The notes below the pieces were generated by a model. It ran no database searches, had not been told where the DNA came from, and worked only from the letters and a program-made list of their open reading frames with translations. Shown here in pieces: positions 7,874-14,649 of a DNA stretch of 36,479 bases. Origin of the DNA: an uncultured Clostridia bacterium (GTDB lineage Bacteria; Bacillota; Clostridia; Christensenellales; UBA1242); NCBI GenBank assembly GCA_947626175.1, contig CANQRE010000003.1:1-36479 (forward strand), in the 5' to 3' direction. Within the stretch, counting starts at the first letter, position 1, and the number at the start of each line of letters is the position of its first letter. A program made the translations under genes and the position numbers.

Positions 7874-8005
7874 AGTCCCGGCGGGGTCACCAACAAAAAA
7901 AGCGTCATCCTGACGCTTATTTTTTTGCTATATGAAAAAACAGAAGTGTTTATGAATAAAACCAAGCCGGGGCTCGAACATACACAAGGACTCCCAAAAA
8001 TATTT
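7874..8005. repeat. 132-bp direct repeat, copy 2 (carries a second tRNA-Arg 3' end)
   Basis: Bases 7874-7892 repeat the tRNA 3' part (AGTCCCGG, CGGGGTC, ACCA) but no 5' half precedes them, so this is a tRNA fragment. The terminator hairpin is repeated at 7900-7907/7911-7918 and, read on the minus strand, would terminate the gene at 8022-8357. The inverted tRNA-like piece recurs at 7963-7993. Confidence 0.9.
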
Positions 8006-8021
8006 GTAAAAAACATTTGAC

Positions 8022-8357
8022 TTAAGGCCAAGGTTTTTTGTTTTCAAAGCGTTCAATGTATTGTTGTTTTGAAAGGATTGGCAAATCATATTGTTTGTAT
8101 AGCCTTTCAACTTCATATTGCAAAGCATAATTTGCGGTCACATGGCACCAGTCATATAGCCAAACAATTGGAATTCTTGCAAGCTCAAAAGCAGTTAAAC
8201 ATTTTATGTCTTTCCATGAAACACTTTCCATCCTGTCAAACCACATCTTGTCACAAACAAGCCTCTTGATCAGCTCATTTCTGTCTTCCGGAACAAAGGA
8301 AGGGTCCTTTTTGTAATACTGCACAAATTCTTCCACCGAAGGGATATTCTCTTTCAT
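8022..8357 (-). CDS. Hypothetical protein (111 aa)
   Basis: ATG at 8357 follows GGTGGTGAA, a strong RBS, and a near-consensus promoter lies at 8375-8403, so this is probably a real gene. The product is soluble, rich in Trp and Tyr (DKMWFDRMES, IVWLYDWCH) and charged. No catalytic motif or membrane segment is apparent and I do not recognise the family. It ends 17 bases from the second terminator hairpin of the repeat region. Confidence 0.65.
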   Translation of the reverse strand: MKENIPSVEEFVQYYKKDPSFVPEDRNELIKRLVCDKMWFDRMESVSWKDIKCLTAFELARIPIVWLYDWCHVTANYALQYEVERLYKQYDLPILSKQQYIERFENKKPWP

Positions 8358-8374
8358 TTCACCACCTTTAAAAA

Positions 8375-8403
8375 ATTATATCACTTGTTTTTTGCCAAAT
8401 CAA
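8375..8403 (-). promoter_or_regulatory. Promoter for the 111-aa gene
   Basis: On the minus strand: TTGATT (8398-8403), 17-base spacer, perfect TATAAT (8375-8380) with an extended TGA before it. Confidence 0.7.
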
Positions 8404-8483
8404 ACAAATTTCATTTCAGAACAAAAGTTTTTTGAGGCACTCAAAAAAATATTAAAATTTTTGCATAAATATACAAAATTTGT

Positions 8484-8512
8484 TTGCTTTATTCAAACCC
8501 TTGTGATATAAT
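8484..8512 (+). promoter_or_regulatory. Promoter for the 156-aa gene
   Basis: TTGCTT (8484-8489), 17-base spacer, perfect TATAAT (8507-8512) with an extended TGA directly upstream. Its -10 region (GTGATATAAT) is the same as that of the divergent promoter at 8375-8403. Confidence 0.7.
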
Positions 8513-8537
8513 ATTCGCATGCACACTGGAGGAAAAA

Positions 8538-9008
8538 ATGCTTGACGCACTCGACAAAATGGGCCTACTTAAAAAAGAAAATGGCACAATAGATGAAAAA
8601 ACAAAAATCGTTTTATTACATATTTATAAATCTCGCTTGGAAGGCAAAAAAACTGATATAAAGGGGATTCTTAATCAGATAAATGCAAATGACATTTCGT
8701 CATATTCTCAGCTTTTGAGCAAGGATATTGACGGCCTTTTTTGTGACGGATTTGAAAGCGGAATCGAAAAAATGCACAACATGTTCAGGGAAAAACGCAT
8801 TCAAAGCGGCAGGGAACTTGGATATGGTGCCAGTCAAAAATTTGATGAAATTGAGCAAAGCATGGAAACGCTCAAACTTGTCACTGAAAGGTGCGGCGCA
8901 CTATGCGAAAGCGATGAGCAGACGGCGCTCAAGTTTTTGCCAAAGGCAACAAGATATATTGTTTCAAGTGAAATCCGTTATGGACAAGCAGACATTGAAA
9001 TAAATTGA
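8538..9008 (+). CDS. Hypothetical protein (156 aa)
   Basis: The start at ATG 8538 was chosen because GGAGGAAAAA sits just before it, downstream of a clear promoter; the longer frame from 8484 would begin inside the promoter. The product is a soluble, mostly helical, charged protein with a central stretch rich in Glu/Met (residues about 75-130) and three scattered Cys. There is no signal peptide and no family I recognise. It stands alone between two promoters and has no terminator before the ribosomal-protein promoter. Confidence 0.7.
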   Translation: MLDALDKMGLLKKENGTIDEKTKIVLLHIYKSRLEGKKTDIKGILNQINANDISSYSQLLSKDIDGLFCDGFESGIEKMHNMFREKRIQSGRELGYGASQKFDEIEQSMETLKLVTERCGALCESDEQTALKFLPKATRYIVSSEIRYGQADIEIN

Positions 9009-9025
9009 AAAAAACAAAAAATCGC

Positions 9026-9054
9026 TTGACAAATGTGGTTTATATATATAAAAT
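9026..9054 (+). promoter_or_regulatory. Strong promoter of rplM-rpsI
   Basis: Consensus TTGACA (9026-9031), 17-base spacer, TAAAAT (9049-9054). It is followed by a leader of about 90 bases, as expected for a highly expressed ribosomal-protein operon. Confidence 0.8.
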
Positions 9055-9060
9055 ATAAAA

Positions 9061-9127
9061 GTCGCAAAATGCCTAAGCGGTTTTTTCATTATATTAGCCC
9101 CATAACGAAAAAGGGTTTGGCATGGCG
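9061..9127 (+). promoter_or_regulatory. Structured 5' leader of rplM (candidate L13 autoregulatory leader)
   Basis: CGC (9063-9065) and ATGCC (9069-9073) pair with GGCAT (9119-9123) and GCG (9125-9127), enclosing GCCC (9097-9100) that faces GGG (9113-9115). L13 is known to control its own operon in Firmicutes through such leaders. Assignment to that family is inference; only the closing stem and its position between promoter and RBS are seen. Confidence 0.5.
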
Positions 9128-9152
9128 TAAAATAACGGAGGAAACATTTCAC

Positions 9153-9596
9153 ATGAAAACTTACATGGCAAAGTCATCAGATGTTGTGCGAAAATGGTAT
9201 CTTATTGATGCAACAAATCTTCCACTTGGAAGGCTTGCAACAGCTGTGACTGATATTTTGACAGGAAAGAAAAAAACAATATACACTCCGCATGTTGACA
9301 CAGGAGATTTTGTTGTTGTTATCAACAGTGACAAAATGGTGCTCACTGGCAAGAAGATTGAAAAGAAAAAACTTGTTTGGCACACTGGTTACATTGGCGG
9401 ACTTAAAGAAGTTGGATATGACAAATTGATGCAAGAAAATTCCCCAAAAGCTCTTGAAAAAGCTGTAAAGGGTATGCTTCCAAAAACATCACTTGGCAGA
9501 AAGCAATTCACAAGGCTTCACATTTATAAAGGAGCTGAGCATGAACAAGCAGCTCAAAAGCCTGAACAAATTGTTGTAAAAGGAGCAAGAGAATAA
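9153..9596 (+). CDS. rplM: 50S ribosomal protein L13
   Basis: 147 residues, near the usual 142-148. Hallmarks are KWYLIDATNLPLGRLA near the start, IYTPHVDTGDFVVVINS, VWHTGYIGGLK, and the C-terminal GMLPKTSLGR with LHIYKGAEHEQAAQKP. The ATG at 9153 was chosen for the GGAGGAA eleven bases upstream; the frame extends further up into the leader but without an RBS. Its stop codon overlaps the rpsI start (TAATG). It binds 23S rRNA early in large-subunit assembly. Confidence 0.97.
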   Translation: MKTYMAKSSDVVRKWYLIDATNLPLGRLATAVTDILTGKKKTIYTPHVDTGDFVVVINSDKMVLTGKKIEKKKLVWHTGYIGGLKEVGYDKLMQENSPKALEKAVKGMLPKTSLGRKQFTRLHIYKGAEHEQAAQKPEQIVVKGARE

Positions 9597-10012
9597 TGGC
9601 TGAGGGAAAAGTAACAAAAAAACAAGCAGTTGAATTTATTGCCACAGGCAGACGAAAAAGCTCAATTGCAAGGGTTAGAATGCAACCAGGAAAAGGCAAA
9701 ATCACAGTGAATGGTCGTGAAATCGGTGAATATCTTCAACGCGACACACTTTTGCTTGTTGCTTTGCAACCACTTGAAAAAGTTGGCGCAAGAGAAAAAT
9801 ATGATGTCACAATCAAATGTGATGGCGGCGGAATTGCTGGCCAAGCCGGAGCAATTTGCCACGGACTTGCAAGAGCACTTGTAAAAGCAAATGAAACTTA
9901 CAAAGCGGAGCTTAAGGAAGCTGGTTTCTTGACAAGAGACCCAAGAATGAAAGAAAGAAAGAAATATGGTCTCAAAAAGGCTAGAAAAGCACCACAATTC
10001 AGCAAACGTTAA
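9596..10012 (+). CDS. rpsI: 30S ribosomal protein S9
   Basis: 138 residues. ATGRRKSSIARV near the N-terminus and the conserved C-terminal tail KKYGLKKARKAPQFSKR, whose last Arg reaches the P-site tRNA, identify S9. It starts one base inside the rplM stop with AAAGGAGC as RBS, which is the classical translationally coupled rplM-rpsI pair. Confidence 0.97.
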   Translation: MAEGKVTKKQAVEFIATGRRKSSIARVRMQPGKGKITVNGREIGEYLQRDTLLLVALQPLEKVGAREKYDVTIKCDGGGIAGQAGAICHGLARALVKANETYKAELKEAGFLTRDPRMKERKKYGLKKARKAPQFSKR

Positions 10013-10018
10013 TATATA

Positions 10019-10046
10019 AAAATAGGCCATCTTTATGGTCTATTTT
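10019..10046 (+). terminator. Hairpin after rpsI, probable weak terminator
   Basis: Twelve-base stem (10019-10030 with 10035-10046) and CTTT loop, with one G-T pair. The U tract is mostly inside the stem and is followed by TAAATTTT, so termination may be partial and allow readthrough into the next gene. Confidence 0.6.
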
Positions 10047-10064
10047 TAAATTTTGGAGGAAATC

Positions 10065-10958
10065 ATGGTTTATGATTGTGTGATCGTTGGAGCCGGACCG
10101 GCAGGGCTTACTGCGGCGATATATCAAAAAAGGGCAAACAAAAACGTTCTTCTTTTGGAAAGATCGCTTTTTGGCGGCCAAGTTGCAACTTTGGGAAATA
10201 TTGAAAACTATCCAGGCTATGCAAGCATTGATGGCCCTTCGCTTGCCGAAAATTTTTATGCCCAAGCAAAAAAATTGCAAGTTCCAATCAAATATGATGA
10301 CATGCAAACAATAAAGGATGGCAAAATCAAACAAGTTGTTTGCAAAAAGCAAACCTACGAGGCAAAAAGTGTGATTCTTGCGCTTGGCTCAGTTTCGCGT
10401 GAACTTGCAGTTGAAGGCGAAAAGCAATTTTTTGGCAAGGGAGTGAGTTATTGTGCAACTTGCGATGGAGCTTTTTTCAAAGGCAAAAAAGTTGCTGTTG
10501 TGGGATCGGGTGACAGTGCAGTTGCAAGTGCGTTATATCTAAAAAACATTTGCGGCGAAGTTGTTATCATTTCAAAATATCCTGAGCTTAAACTAAAGTC
10601 ATATCAGCCAAACATAATGGAAAGGCTGGAAGGAATAAAAATTTATTATGGAGCAATGATCAAAAAAATCATTGGCACTGACAAAGTTGAAGGTGTTGAG
10701 CTTTCATCCTTAAAAAGACCGCTCAAACTTGACGGCGTGTTCGTCACAATTGGCAGACGTCCTGACACAGACGGCCTTAAGGGTGTTTTGGAACTGGACG
10801 AAAAGGGATATATCATCACAGATGAGCAAATGCACACATCAATCAAAGGGGTGTATGCGTGCGGCGATGTTCGCTCAAAGGCAATAAAGCAAATTGTCAC
10901 TGCGGCGGCATCGGGAGCAGTTGCTTCCACCAAAGCAATGGAAGAAATGGAAGAGTGA
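10065..10958 (+). CDS. trxB: Thioredoxin-reductase-like flavoprotein
   Basis: 297 residues. FAD-binding GAGPAGL at 9-15, FGGQ, redox pair C130-A-T-C133, second Rossmann motif GSGDSA at 147-152, and YACGDVR with QIVTAAASG near the end place it in the low-molecular-weight thioredoxin reductase family. The HRRDxFR segment that binds the NADPH 2'-phosphate is replaced here by ISKYPELK (169-176), so the electron donor may not be NADPH; ferredoxin-dependent clostridial relatives are known to lack NADPH motifs. The start ATG 10065 has GGAGGAAATC just before it. It follows rpsI in the same direction. Confidence 0.88.
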   Translation: MVYDCVIVGAGPAGLTAAIYQKRANKNVLLLERSLFGGQVATLGNIENYPGYASIDGPSLAENFYAQAKKLQVPIKYDDMQTIKDGKIKQVVCKKQTYEAKSVILALGSVSRELAVEGEKQFFGKGVSYCATCDGAFFKGKKVAVVGSGDSAVASALYLKNICGEVVIISKYPELKLKSYQPNIMERLEGIKIYYGAMIKKIIGTDKVEGVELSSLKRPLKLDGVFVTIGRRPDTDGLKGVLELDEKGYIITDEQMHTSIKGVYACGDVRSKAIKQIVTAAASGAVASTKAMEEMEE

Positions 10959-11020
10959 TTTACAAAATTGACAAAATATATTTTTTAATAACCAAAGAAG
11001 GATTTTAAAAAATTGTCGAG

Positions 11021-11026
11021 TATAAT
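11021..11026 (+). promoter_or_regulatory. Candidate -10 box upstream of dnaG
   Basis: Perfect TATAAT 33 bases before the chosen dnaG start. No good -35 at standard spacing, so this is only a candidate promoter for the dnaG-rpoD unit. Confidence 0.35.
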
Positions 11027-11058
11027 ATATATTGAAAAAACAAATTAGAGGAAAGTTG

Positions 11059-12816
11059 TTGAACACAAGAGGATTGTCGCCCGAGTGGCTGGATGAACTA
11101 AAAAGAAAAAATGACATTGTGAGTGTTGTTTCAAAATATGTGTCGCTTGAGCAGCGAGGGAGCAAATTTTGGGGATGTTGTCCATTTCATCACGAAAAAA
11201 CTCCTTCTTTTTGTGTTGACCAATATGAAGGGCTATATCATTGCTTTGGCTGCAAGGAAGGCGGCGATGTTATAACTTTTGTTGAAAAAATGGAAAGCTG
11301 TGATTTTCAAGAAGCAATCACAAGGCTTGCCGAAAATGCAAAGATGCAAGTTCCGCATTTTTCAACAGATGAAAATGTCATGAAAATGAAAAAGGAAAAG
11401 GACATTGCCTTAAACATCTTGGCGGAAAGCGCAAAACATTATCATGAAAACTTGTATAAAAAGGAAGCCAGGCCTGCTCAGGAATACATAAAACAACGTG
11501 GCTTCACACGGCATGAGCTTGAAGATTTTATGATTGGCTATTCTTTGAGCTGGACTGAACTTATCAAATTTTTGCAAAGCAAAGGATACACAAAGGATCA
11601 GCTCATAATGTCGGGTGTTGCACAAAGCAAGGAAGGGCTTTATGATGCCATGGGCGAACGACTTGTTTTTCCAATATTCAACTCGTTTGGCGAATGTATT
11701 GGCTTTTCGGCGCGAGTGCTTGGCAAAACAGATTTTGCAAAATATAAAAACACACCTGAAACAATTGTCTTCAAAAAAAGTAAGGTGATTTTTGGAATTC
11801 ACCTTCTCAAAAAGCTAAAACAAGAAAAGGGCTTAAAAAACATTGTGCTTGTTGAAGGGCAAATAGATGTCATTTCGATGCACCGATGGGGTTTCAAAAA
11901 TGCCGTGGCGTTTTTAGGAACAGCGCTCACAAACGAACATGCAAGGGAGCTTAAAAAACTTGCAGATGAAGTTATATTGTGTTTTGACGGTGATGAAGCG
12001 GGAATAAAGGCAACTCTTAGATCAATCGACATACTCCGCAATGAAAATTTGTCCGTCAAAGTTGTAAGGCTTGAAAACGGAAAGGACCCTGATGAAACAT
12101 TAAAGGAAGAGGGCGGCAAGGAAAAAATGCAAAAGCTTTTGGACAATGCTTTGCCTGTTCTTGATTATTATATCGAATATGAAAAATCCAAAGTAGATTT
12201 AAAAAAGCCCGATGAAAAAGCAAAATTTGTGACCAACATTTTGGCAAGGCTGAAAGGCTTTTCGCAGCCTGAGCAGGAAGCATATTTGCCAAAAATTCGG
12301 GATGTATGCTCGGTGCCAATCGATGTTTTAAGACGTAATTTGGGCATAAACATCATGCCAACGTTTGAAAAAGAGGACAAGCCCGTTTTAACGAGCAGAA
12401 TAAATGGAAATAAACGAGCAGAAACATTTGTTCTTGCAAGCAAATTGCACAAAAAAGATTATGTAAATCAAAAAATAGATTTAAAAAAGCTGATAGATGG
12501 CAGGGACAAGGAAATTGAAACAATTTGCTCAGTTCCAAGGCTTTCAATGCTATATGACATTGTGGATGTTGAAGCTGATGAGTTTTGGAAAGATATTGTG
12601 CACTTCAATTTCAGCTCAGTCAAATCAAGCGAAGCGCAATATTATTCTGAATGCTTGTGGACACTGGCAGAAGAAAAACTGAAAAACAAAAAGGAAGGTT
12701 TGATGGAGCAATACAAACGCTCACAAAACTTGGAAGAAAGGCGAAATCTTTTGATCAGCGCTCAACTGATTGACAAAAAGATAAAAGAAAAAAATTTGGA
12801 GGACTTTTATGCTTGA
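11059..12816 (+). CDS. dnaG: DNA primase
   Basis: 585 residues from a TTG start at 11059, chosen because AGAGGA sits six to eight bases upstream; the frame is open up to a TTG at 11032 but that has no RBS and abuts the -10 box. The CHC2 zinc finger is C41-P-F-H44 with C62 and C65 (HCFGC), followed by the catalytic core with Toprim motifs VLVEGQIDVI and CFDGDEAG. The C-terminal third is Lys/Glu-rich and would be the helicase-binding domain. It makes RNA primers for chromosome replication. Its 3' end overlaps rpoD by eight bases, the typical macromolecular-synthesis pairing. Confidence 0.95.
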   Translation: MNTRGLSPEWLDELKRKNDIVSVVSKYVSLEQRGSKFWGCCPFHHEKTPSFCVDQYEGLYHCFGCKEGGDVITFVEKMESCDFQEAITRLAENAKMQVPHFSTDENVMKMKKEKDIALNILAESAKHYHENLYKKEARPAQEYIKQRGFTRHELEDFMIGYSLSWTELIKFLQSKGYTKDQLIMSGVAQSKEGLYDAMGERLVFPIFNSFGECIGFSARVLGKTDFAKYKNTPETIVFKKSKVIFGIHLLKKLKQEKGLKNIVLVEGQIDVISMHRWGFKNAVAFLGTALTNEHARELKKLADEVILCFDGDEAGIKATLRSIDILRNENLSVKVVRLENGKDPDETLKEEGGKEKMQKLLDNALPVLDYYIEYEKSKVDLKKPDEKAKFVTNILARLKGFSQPEQEAYLPKIRDVCSVPIDVLRRNLGINIMPTFEKEDKPVLTSRINGNKRAETFVLASKLHKKDYVNQKIDLKKLIDGRDKEIETICSVPRLSMLYDIVDVEADEFWKDIVHFNFSSVKSSEAQYYSECLWTLAEEKLKNKKEGLMEQYKRSQNLEERRNLLISAQLIDKKIKEKNLEDFYA

Positions 12817-13873
12817 CAAAAAAGCGGAAGCGGAATTTAAAAGAATTACTGATTTGGCACAAAAAAAGGGATCGGTGAATGAAGATGACATATATTACAG
12901 AATTTTGAAATATGATGTGTCGCCGGAAGACATTCATGAGTTCATTCAAAAGCTTGAGCAGCTTGGCATAAGAGTTATCCGTTCAAATGATGACGATGAT
13001 TTGGCAAAAGATGACTTTTCTGACATAATGCCAGAATATGGCGTTGATGATCCTGTGAAAATATATTTAAAGGACATTGGCAAAGTTCCACTTTTGACAA
13101 GCGAACAAGAAAAAGAACTTGCGCAAAAAATTATGCAAGGGGATGAATATGCAAAAGCAAAGTTTTGCGAAGCCAATCTTCGTTTGGTTGTCAGCGTTGC
13201 AAAAAAATGGGCATCGCGAGCATCGTCACTTTCGTTTTTGGATTTGATTCAGGAAGGCAATCTTGGGCTTTTGAAAGCGGTGGAAAGGTTTGATTATTCC
13301 AAAGGCTTCAAATTTTCAACATATGCCACATGGTGGATTCGCCAAAGCATAACAAGAGCAATTGCGGATCAATCAAGAACAATTCGAATTCCTGTTCACA
13401 TGGTTGAAACAATCAACAAAGCGCAAAGGGTGGTTCGTCAACTCACTCAAAAACTTTGCCGCGAACCGACCACTGAAGAAATTGCCGCTGAAATGGGAAT
13501 TCCTGAAAGCAAAGTGATTGAAATTCAAAAAATAGGGCTTGATCCTGTTTCGCTTGAAACGCCAATTGGCGAGGAAGAGGACAGCAAGCTGACGGACATA
13601 ATTGTGGACGAAACAGTCAAATCTCCAATTGAAGTTGCAACGCAATCTCTTCTTCGTGAGCAGCTTTTGGCTGTGATTGACACTCTCACTCCAAGAGAGC
13701 AGGAAGTCATAAGGCAAAGATATGGCCTAAAGGACGGCAGAGCAAAAACTTTGGAAGAAGTGGGAAAGGAGTTCAAAGTCACTCGTGAGCGTATCCGTCA
13801 AATTGAGGCAAAGGCTTTAAGAAAACTCAAAAACCCAAACCGCAGCAAAAAGCTTGCTGATTTTATGGACTAA
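12809..13873 (+). CDS. rpoD: Primary sigma factor (SigA/RpoD)
   Basis: 354 residues, the compact Firmicutes form. Region 1.1-like helices at 1-58, region 1.2 (DPVKIYLKDIGKVPLLT) at 81-97, region 2.3-2.4 (FSTYATWWIRQSITRAI) intact, region 3, and region 4.2 (TRERIRQIEAKALRKL) at 325-340, so it should read TTGACA/TATAAT promoters like those seen here. The 2.1 segment is unusual: where most sigmas have AKRYVGRGMLFLD, this has AKKWASRASSLSFLD (131-145). The RBS GGAGGACTTTT lies inside the end of dnaG. Confidence 0.95.
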   Translation: MLDKKAEAEFKRITDLAQKKGSVNEDDIYYRILKYDVSPEDIHEFIQKLEQLGIRVIRSNDDDDLAKDDFSDIMPEYGVDDPVKIYLKDIGKVPLLTSEQEKELAQKIMQGDEYAKAKFCEANLRLVVSVAKKWASRASSLSFLDLIQEGNLGLLKAVERFDYSKGFKFSTYATWWIRQSITRAIADQSRTIRIPVHMVETINKAQRVVRQLTQKLCREPTTEEIAAEMGIPESKVIEIQKIGLDPVSLETPIGEEEDSKLTDIIVDETVKSPIEVATQSLLREQLLAVIDTLTPREQEVIRQRYGLKDGRAKTLEEVGKEFKVTRERIRQIEAKALRKLKNPNRSKKLADFMD

Positions 13874-13886
13874 AAGGAGAAGTAAC

Positions 13887-14585
13887 ATGGATTTAAAAAA
13901 CATATTGGCATATCAAAGCGTTGACGCCAAATTGTTTGACCTTGAAAATGAACTAAGCCAAGATCAAAACAAACAAAAATGCAATATGCTCAATCAAACA
14001 GCAAAGTCGTCACAGCAAAAATCCAGCCAACTTGAAGAACAGGCAGGTCAAGTTTTGCGCGAGATGGACGAGCTTAAAAAAACAATGGATGTAACAATCA
14101 AAAAAGGTGAGCAGCTTGTTTCAACTCAAATTGAAACTCTTTCAGTTGACCAGCTAAATGAAAAACTTGCCTTAAAGGACAAAGTAAATCAAAATCTAAC
14201 TCTTCTTGACAAAAGGCTAACAAAGCTTGCGGAAAACATAAACGCCATACTTGCCGAGTTCAACAGAACAATAAAGGTGTATAATTCCGCCAAGCAGGAT
14301 TATCAAAAGTTTCGTGCTGCGTATGACAAACATTTGGCAGAAGTTCAGCCAAAAATTGATGATGTGAAAAAAGAACTTGAAAAATTGCAAAAAACTGTTG
14401 AGCCAAAAATAATGCAAACATATCTTGCAAAAAGGGCGGACAAAATTTTCCCAGTGCTTGTCAAACTTGATGGAAACACTTGTGGAAGATGCCGAATGGA
14501 ACTTTCCGCATCAGCCATCAACAAGCTTAAGGAAGACAAAATTTTGCAATGTGAACATTGCCACAGAATTATATATTTTGATTAA
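13887..14585 (+). CDS. Coiled-coil zinc-ribbon protein (C4-type, zf-RING_7 family)
   Basis: 232 residues. Residues 1-180 are an uninterrupted heptad-like coiled coil rich in Lys, Glu, Gln and Leu. The end holds a C4 zinc ribbon, CGRC then about 20 residues then CEHC, in the TCGRCRMELSA context typical of the family often annotated as a putative nucleic-acid-binding zinc ribbon protein. It is commonly found next to rpoD or nearby core genes in Clostridia. ATG 13887 has AAGGAGAAGTAAC upstream, 13 bases after rpoD, so it is likely the last gene of the dnaG-rpoD unit. Function is not established. Confidence 0.8.
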   Translation: MDLKNILAYQSVDAKLFDLENELSQDQNKQKCNMLNQTAKSSQQKSSQLEEQAGQVLREMDELKKTMDVTIKKGEQLVSTQIETLSVDQLNEKLALKDKVNQNLTLLDKRLTKLAENINAILAEFNRTIKVYNSAKQDYQKFRAAYDKHLAEVQPKIDDVKKELEKLQKTVEPKIMQTYLAKRADKIFPVLVKLDGNTCGRCRMELSASAINKLKEDKILQCEHCHRIIYFD

Positions 14586-14621
14586 AAAAAACTGCAAATT
14601 TCAAAAATTTGCAGTTTTTTT
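14584..14621. terminator. Bidirectional terminator between zinc-ribbon gene and cysteine desulfurase
   Basis: CTGCAAATTT (14592-14601) pairs with AAATTTGCAG (14605-14614), loop CAA, flanked by A-run before and T-run after (14615-14621). It serves both convergent genes. Confidence 0.85.
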
Positions 14622-14649
14622 GCACTTTTTTAACAAAAAACAGGCGTTT

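Noticed and set aside
7661..8005. Attachment sites of an integrated island at the tRNA 3' end
   Set aside because: The repeats do start in the tRNA 3' end, but only 81 bases separate them, the identity runs 113 bases past the tRNA, and no integrase or cargo is present; at most it is a scar.
7639..8031. 130-codon minus-strand open frame with an internally repeated peptide (VTPPGLEPETKP end)
   Set aside because: It is antisense to the tRNA T arm and the duplicated terminator units. Its repeated peptide just reflects the 132-bp DNA repeat, and there is no RBS or protein-like composition.
11032..11058. Earlier TTG start for dnaG at 11032
   Set aside because: It lies only six bases after the TATAAT box and has no RBS; the TTG at 11059 has AGAGGA in front and gives the usual DnaG N-terminus.
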